A DNA stretch of 14,308 nucleotides from Eimeria necatrix (taxonomy: Eukaryota; Apicomplexa; Conoidasida; Eucoccidiorida; Eimeriidae). Shown piece after piece: positions 7,968 through 14,308 of this stretch (positions are counted from its first letter, which is position 1; each line of letters opens with the position of its first letter). The notes under the pieces were generated by a model that searched no databases, was not told the DNA's origin, and was given only the letters and a program-made list of their open reading frames with translations. The translations under genes were made by a program, and so were the position numbers. The DNA lies in the NCBI RefSeq assembly GCF_000499385.1, contig NW_013654723.1:1-14308 (forward strand). Reading direction: 5' to 3'.

Positions 7968-7998
<31 letters not shown>

Positions 7999-8160
7999 TT
8001 TGTTTATTTATTTACTTATTTGGTGTTTCCTAGGGAGTGCAAAGAAGCAAAGTTGACTAAAAAGCCATCAAATGGAGCAAAACTGGAATTAAAATTAAAA
8101 TAAAAAACAAAATTAAAATTAAAATTAAAATTAAAACAAATATTAAACAAACTTTTCTTC
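7807..8160. repeat. Region after GDH stop: TTTA array, then AAATT units
   Basis: A TTTATTTA array spans about 7906-8012 and AAAATTAAAATT units span about 8090-8135. The latter are likely 3' UTR or spacer. I see no conserved coding segment and no certain polyadenylation site. Confidence 0.7.
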
Positions 8161-8228
8161 AAAATCCACAAAAATGAATTCTTTTCCACTTTTCATTTCC
8201 AAAGCTGCAACGCCCGCCAAAACCTCCA

Positions 8229-8295
8229 GGTGTACGTACACCGCAACTCAGCAACACCCATTCTCCACTTTCCATTTTCTGCAAATTAAAATCAT

Positions 8296-8346
<51 letters not shown>

Positions 8347-8365
8347 CTGTTGCTGCTGCTGCTGT

Positions 8366-8397
<32 letters not shown>

Positions 8398-8428
8398 TTC
8401 GCTCTTGTGTTTCGGGTGTACGTACACT
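8229..8428. repeat. CTG/TTG tract bracketed by two copies of GGTGTACGTACACC
   Basis: The palindrome GGTGTACGTACACC (8229-8242) and a one-base variant (8415-8428) flank a (CTG)n tract at about 8297-8398. The tract itself has TTG interruptions at mostly 12- to 15-base steps. No gene is recognised. Confidence 0.8.
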
Positions 8429-8464
8429 TGGTGGTTGGCTTTCTTCGGAGTTTGCAATTAGAGT

Positions 8465-8585
8465 CCAAGTAAATAAATAAATAACTAAATAAACAATAAA
8501 TAAAATAAATAAGTAAATAAATAAATAATAATAAATAAATAAATAAATAAATAGAATTAAATAGAACAAATAAGATGAATAAATG
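8465..8585. repeat. TAAA array (complement of TTTA)
   Basis: AAATAAATAAATA-type repeats, opposite in orientation to the TTTA arrays in the GDH introns. No other content is seen. Confidence 0.8.
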
Positions 8586-8644
8586 ATATTTGGGCGAGTG
8601 GGGAAATTCGAACAGAATTTCGCCGGACAGAAAAACTCCAAAAA

Positions 8645-9400
8645 AAAAATAATTTTTATTTGTTGATTTCCAATTTATTTTGTGGATTTCTTTATTTTAT
8701 TTTATTTTATTTTATTTTGTTTTATTTTATTATATTTATTTCTTTATTCTATTTTATTCTATTTTATTTTATTTGTTTCTTTTATTTCTTTTATGTTAAA
8801 GCTCTAGTAATACTGTAATTCACTTTTATTTGTTTATTTCCCAGATGTATTTATTTTATTTATTTCTTTTATTTTATTTGTTTCTTTTATTTGTTTCTGT
8901 TTATATTAAAAGTCGAACTAAAAAATAATTTATTTTTATTTGTTGGCTTCTACTTTATGTTTATTTTATTTATTTCTTTTGTTTTATTTTATTCTATTTG
9001 TTTTTTTATTTTTGCTTTTATTTATGCTAAAGCTCTAAATAAGAATTTAATTCGCTTTTATTTGTTGGCTTCTCCTTTATATTATTTTATTTATTTCTTT
9101 TATTTTATTTATTTTATTTTATTTTATTTTATTTTATTTATCTGCATTTCGTTTTATTTGTTTCTTTATAGTTCATTTGTTTCCATTTGCATTAAAGCTC
9201 TAAATAAACAATAATTCATTTTCTTTGTTGGCTTCTATTTTATTTTATTTCTTTTATTTATTTGTTTTTATTTATTTATTTCTTTTTATTTTTATTTCTT
9301 TTTATTTATATTATGTTTTATTTTTATTTCTTTTTATTTATATTCTGTTTTATTTTTTATTTTTTTATATTCTGTTTTATTTGTTTTATTAAATTAAATG
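8645..9400. repeat. T-rich degenerate tandem repeat, units of about 110-165 bases
   Basis: Blocks resembling TTTTATTTGTTGGCTTCT recur near 8653, 8825, 8935, 9057 and 9218. A second block, ATTAAAGCTCTAAATAA and variants, recurs near 8795, 8905, 9026 and 9191. Filler between them is TTTTATTTTATT. The two blocks keep their order, so this is a diverged tandem repeat rather than only simple sequence. Confidence 0.75.
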
Positions 9401-9599
9401 CTGCGACCTTCTCTACTCCGTGCTGCTTCCTGCAGCTGTATCTTTGCTGCTGCTGCTGCAGTTCAAAAGCAAAGGAAGCAAATAACTAAATGAACTAAAT
9501 AATGCAAATAAATTAAAATAATAAAAATAAATAAAATAAAAACAAATGTGGGGCCCCAGTTGACAATTTGCACTTCTTCAAAAAGGAATTGTTTTGTTT

Positions 9600-9672
9600 T
9601 AAAAAGTAAAATAATAAAAAATAAATAAATAAATAAATAAATAATAAATAAATAAATAAATAAATAAATAAC
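9600..9672. repeat. TAAA array
   Basis: AAATAAATAAATA sequence at about 9610-9672, between unremarkable AT-rich DNA (9480-9600) and the CAG-rich region that follows. Confidence 0.8.
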
Positions 9673-9717
9673 AAACAAAAGTGACAAGTTAATATTTACA
9701 ATTCTGCAATTACAAAG

Positions 9718-9870
9718 GAGCAGCAGCAGCAGCAGCTTCGGGGTGTCCAGACACCTCACTTCCTGCTGCTGCTCCTGCTGCAGCTAATAAGCTGCTCAGC
9801 AGCTGACTCTGTGCTGCTGCTGCTGCTGCTGCACCTGCTGCGAGTCCCGCAGCAACTGTTGCTGCTTGCG

Positions 9871-9908
<38 letters not shown>

Positions 9909-9997
9909 GACGCTGCTGCTGCTGCTTCCTCTGCGGACGCCCGCGCCCGCGCTGCTGCTCGCTCTAAAGCCTCAACCCCATAGTACACGAGCCCCAA

Positions 9998-10052
<55 letters not shown>

Positions 10053-10290
10053 AAGTAAGCAAACAGGGGCTGGTTGTTGAGGGCTTGCTGCTGCTGCTGC
10101 GGCCCCAGCAGCACCAGCTGCAGCCCTGCTGCTGCTGAGTGCCGCTGCGCATGCACATCTTTGATAAGTGCGACTGCAGCGCCGCTGCTGCGCGCCTCCC
10201 GCTGCTGCTGCAGCAGCAGCAGCTGCTGCTGCTGCTGCAGCTGCAGCTGCTGCTGCAGCAGCAGCTGCTGCTGCTGCTGCTGAACAAGAA
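9718..10290. repeat. Dense CAG/CTG mosaic with internal inverted repeats
   Basis: CAG and CTG blocks alternate throughout, with the longest CTG run at about 10002-10048. At about 10200-10285 CTG and CAG blocks switch several times, giving a strongly self-complementary stretch. Both strands stay open for long distances only because the repeat lacks stop codons. No conserved protein segment is seen, so I do not call a gene. Confidence 0.75.
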
Positions 10291-10402
10291 TCCTCGGGGA
10301 GTCCCGAACTACATAGCGAACTATAAACCTCAGGCTGGGCTCTGTGCTGCTGCTTCTCGGGTGTCTGCTGCTGCTGGGGGCGCTGCTGCTGCGCAGCATT
10401 GG

Positions 10403-10572
10403 GGTGTACGTACACCGGAGGCGGCGCCAGAGGCAGCAAAAAGCGGAAAAGAAGTTTTAAATGAAATTAAAGTTCGAAAAGGGGAAATAAGGCGGCAGTT
10501 GCGGGCTGTCTGTACACCGGAAGCGCAGCAAACCGGAACTCGCGTCGGCAGCTGCTGGGGTGTCTGTACACC
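10403..10572. repeat. Cluster of GGTGTAC...GTACACC-type palindromes
   Basis: A perfect GGTGTACGTACACC lies at 10403-10416. Related degenerate forms are CTGTCTGTACACC near 10506 and GGTGTCTGTACACC at 10559-10572. GGTGTCCAGACACC at 9742-9755 is of the same kind. Confidence 0.75.
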
Positions 10573-10579
10573 GCGCGGC

Positions 10580-14150
<3,571 letters not shown>

Positions 14151-14152
14151 GC

Positions 14153-14308
14153 TAGGGTTTAGGGTTTAGGGTTTAGGGTTTAGGGTTTAGGGTTTGGGGG
14201 TTGGGGTGGGTTTGGGGGTTGGGGTTTAGGGTTTGGGGTTTAGGGTTTGGGGTTTGGGGTTTAGGGTTTGGGGTTTAGGGTTTGGGGTTTAGGGTTTGGG
14301 GGTTGGGG
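14153..14308 (+). repeat. Telomere-like array at the right edge, TTTAGGG then TTTAGGG/TTTGGGG alternation
   Basis: Perfect TTTAGGG units for about 40 bases are followed by G-rich and alternating TTTGGGG/TTTAGGG units up to the window end. By family length this is the start of ABCE1 intron 6. The same variant mix appears at about 85-120. Confidence 0.85.

Noticed and set aside
9710..10399. A minus-strand protein of 229 residues
   Set aside because: Almost wholly Ser/Gln/Ala from CAG repeats, with no conserved segment; equally long frames exist on the other strand.
14153..14308. True chromosome end (telomere)
   Set aside because: The repeat is degenerate, the same arrays occur inside introns of both genes, and the ABCE1 coding sequence is incomplete and should continue beyond it.

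Overview
The window looks like nuclear DNA of a coccidian apicomplexan, most probably a species of Eimeria. Three things point there. There are long CAG/CTG trinucleotide tracts on both strands, many arrays of the telomere-like heptamer TTTAGGG far from any visible chromosome end, and intron-rich housekeeping genes whose conserved protein segments are short islands in low-complexity DNA. The species cannot be told from this window.

Two protein-coding genes are recognisable, both on the + strand and both partial. The first (about 144-7806) holds ten exons for the C-terminal catalytic part, about 480 residues, of a large GDH2-type NAD-dependent glutamate dehydrogenase. Its N-terminal half lies left of the window. 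The second (11444 to the right edge) holds six exons of ABCE1/RLI1, the iron-sulfur ABC ATPase of ribosome recycling: the N-terminal extension, both Fe-S cluster motifs and the first nucleotide-binding domain. The second ATPase domain should lie to the right. Exon borders were set by matching conserved family segments and requiring AG acceptors, GT donors and unbroken phase. One GDH donor and the last ABCE1 donor break the GT rule.

Layout: 1-142, intron tail with telomere-like repeats. 144-7806, GDH exons separated by introns of 281-1120 bases, each a patchwork of simple arrays: 10-base-period AT or GT arrays, CAG/CTG tracts, TTTA arrays and TTTAGGG arrays. 7807-11443, about 3.6 kb with no gene I can recognise, holding TTTA arrays, a T-rich degenerate tandem repeat, a dense CAG/CTG mosaic and copies of the palindrome GGTGTACGTACACC. 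11444-14308, ABCE1, whose four later introns carry TTTAGGG blocks, three of them interrupted by GC-rich islands.

The two genes are unrelated in function (amino-acid/nitrogen metabolism versus translation) and there is no operon logic. What they share is intron make-up. The points most worth a second look are: (i) three intronic copies of the 3' end of one GDH exon, one of which forms a perfect in-frame 27-base micro-exon candidate; (ii) several unrelated intron arrays that share a 10-base period; (iii) sense-strand TTTAGGG arrays abutting splice sites; (iv) CTG tracts that end as splice acceptors; (v) a dispersed 14-base palindrome.
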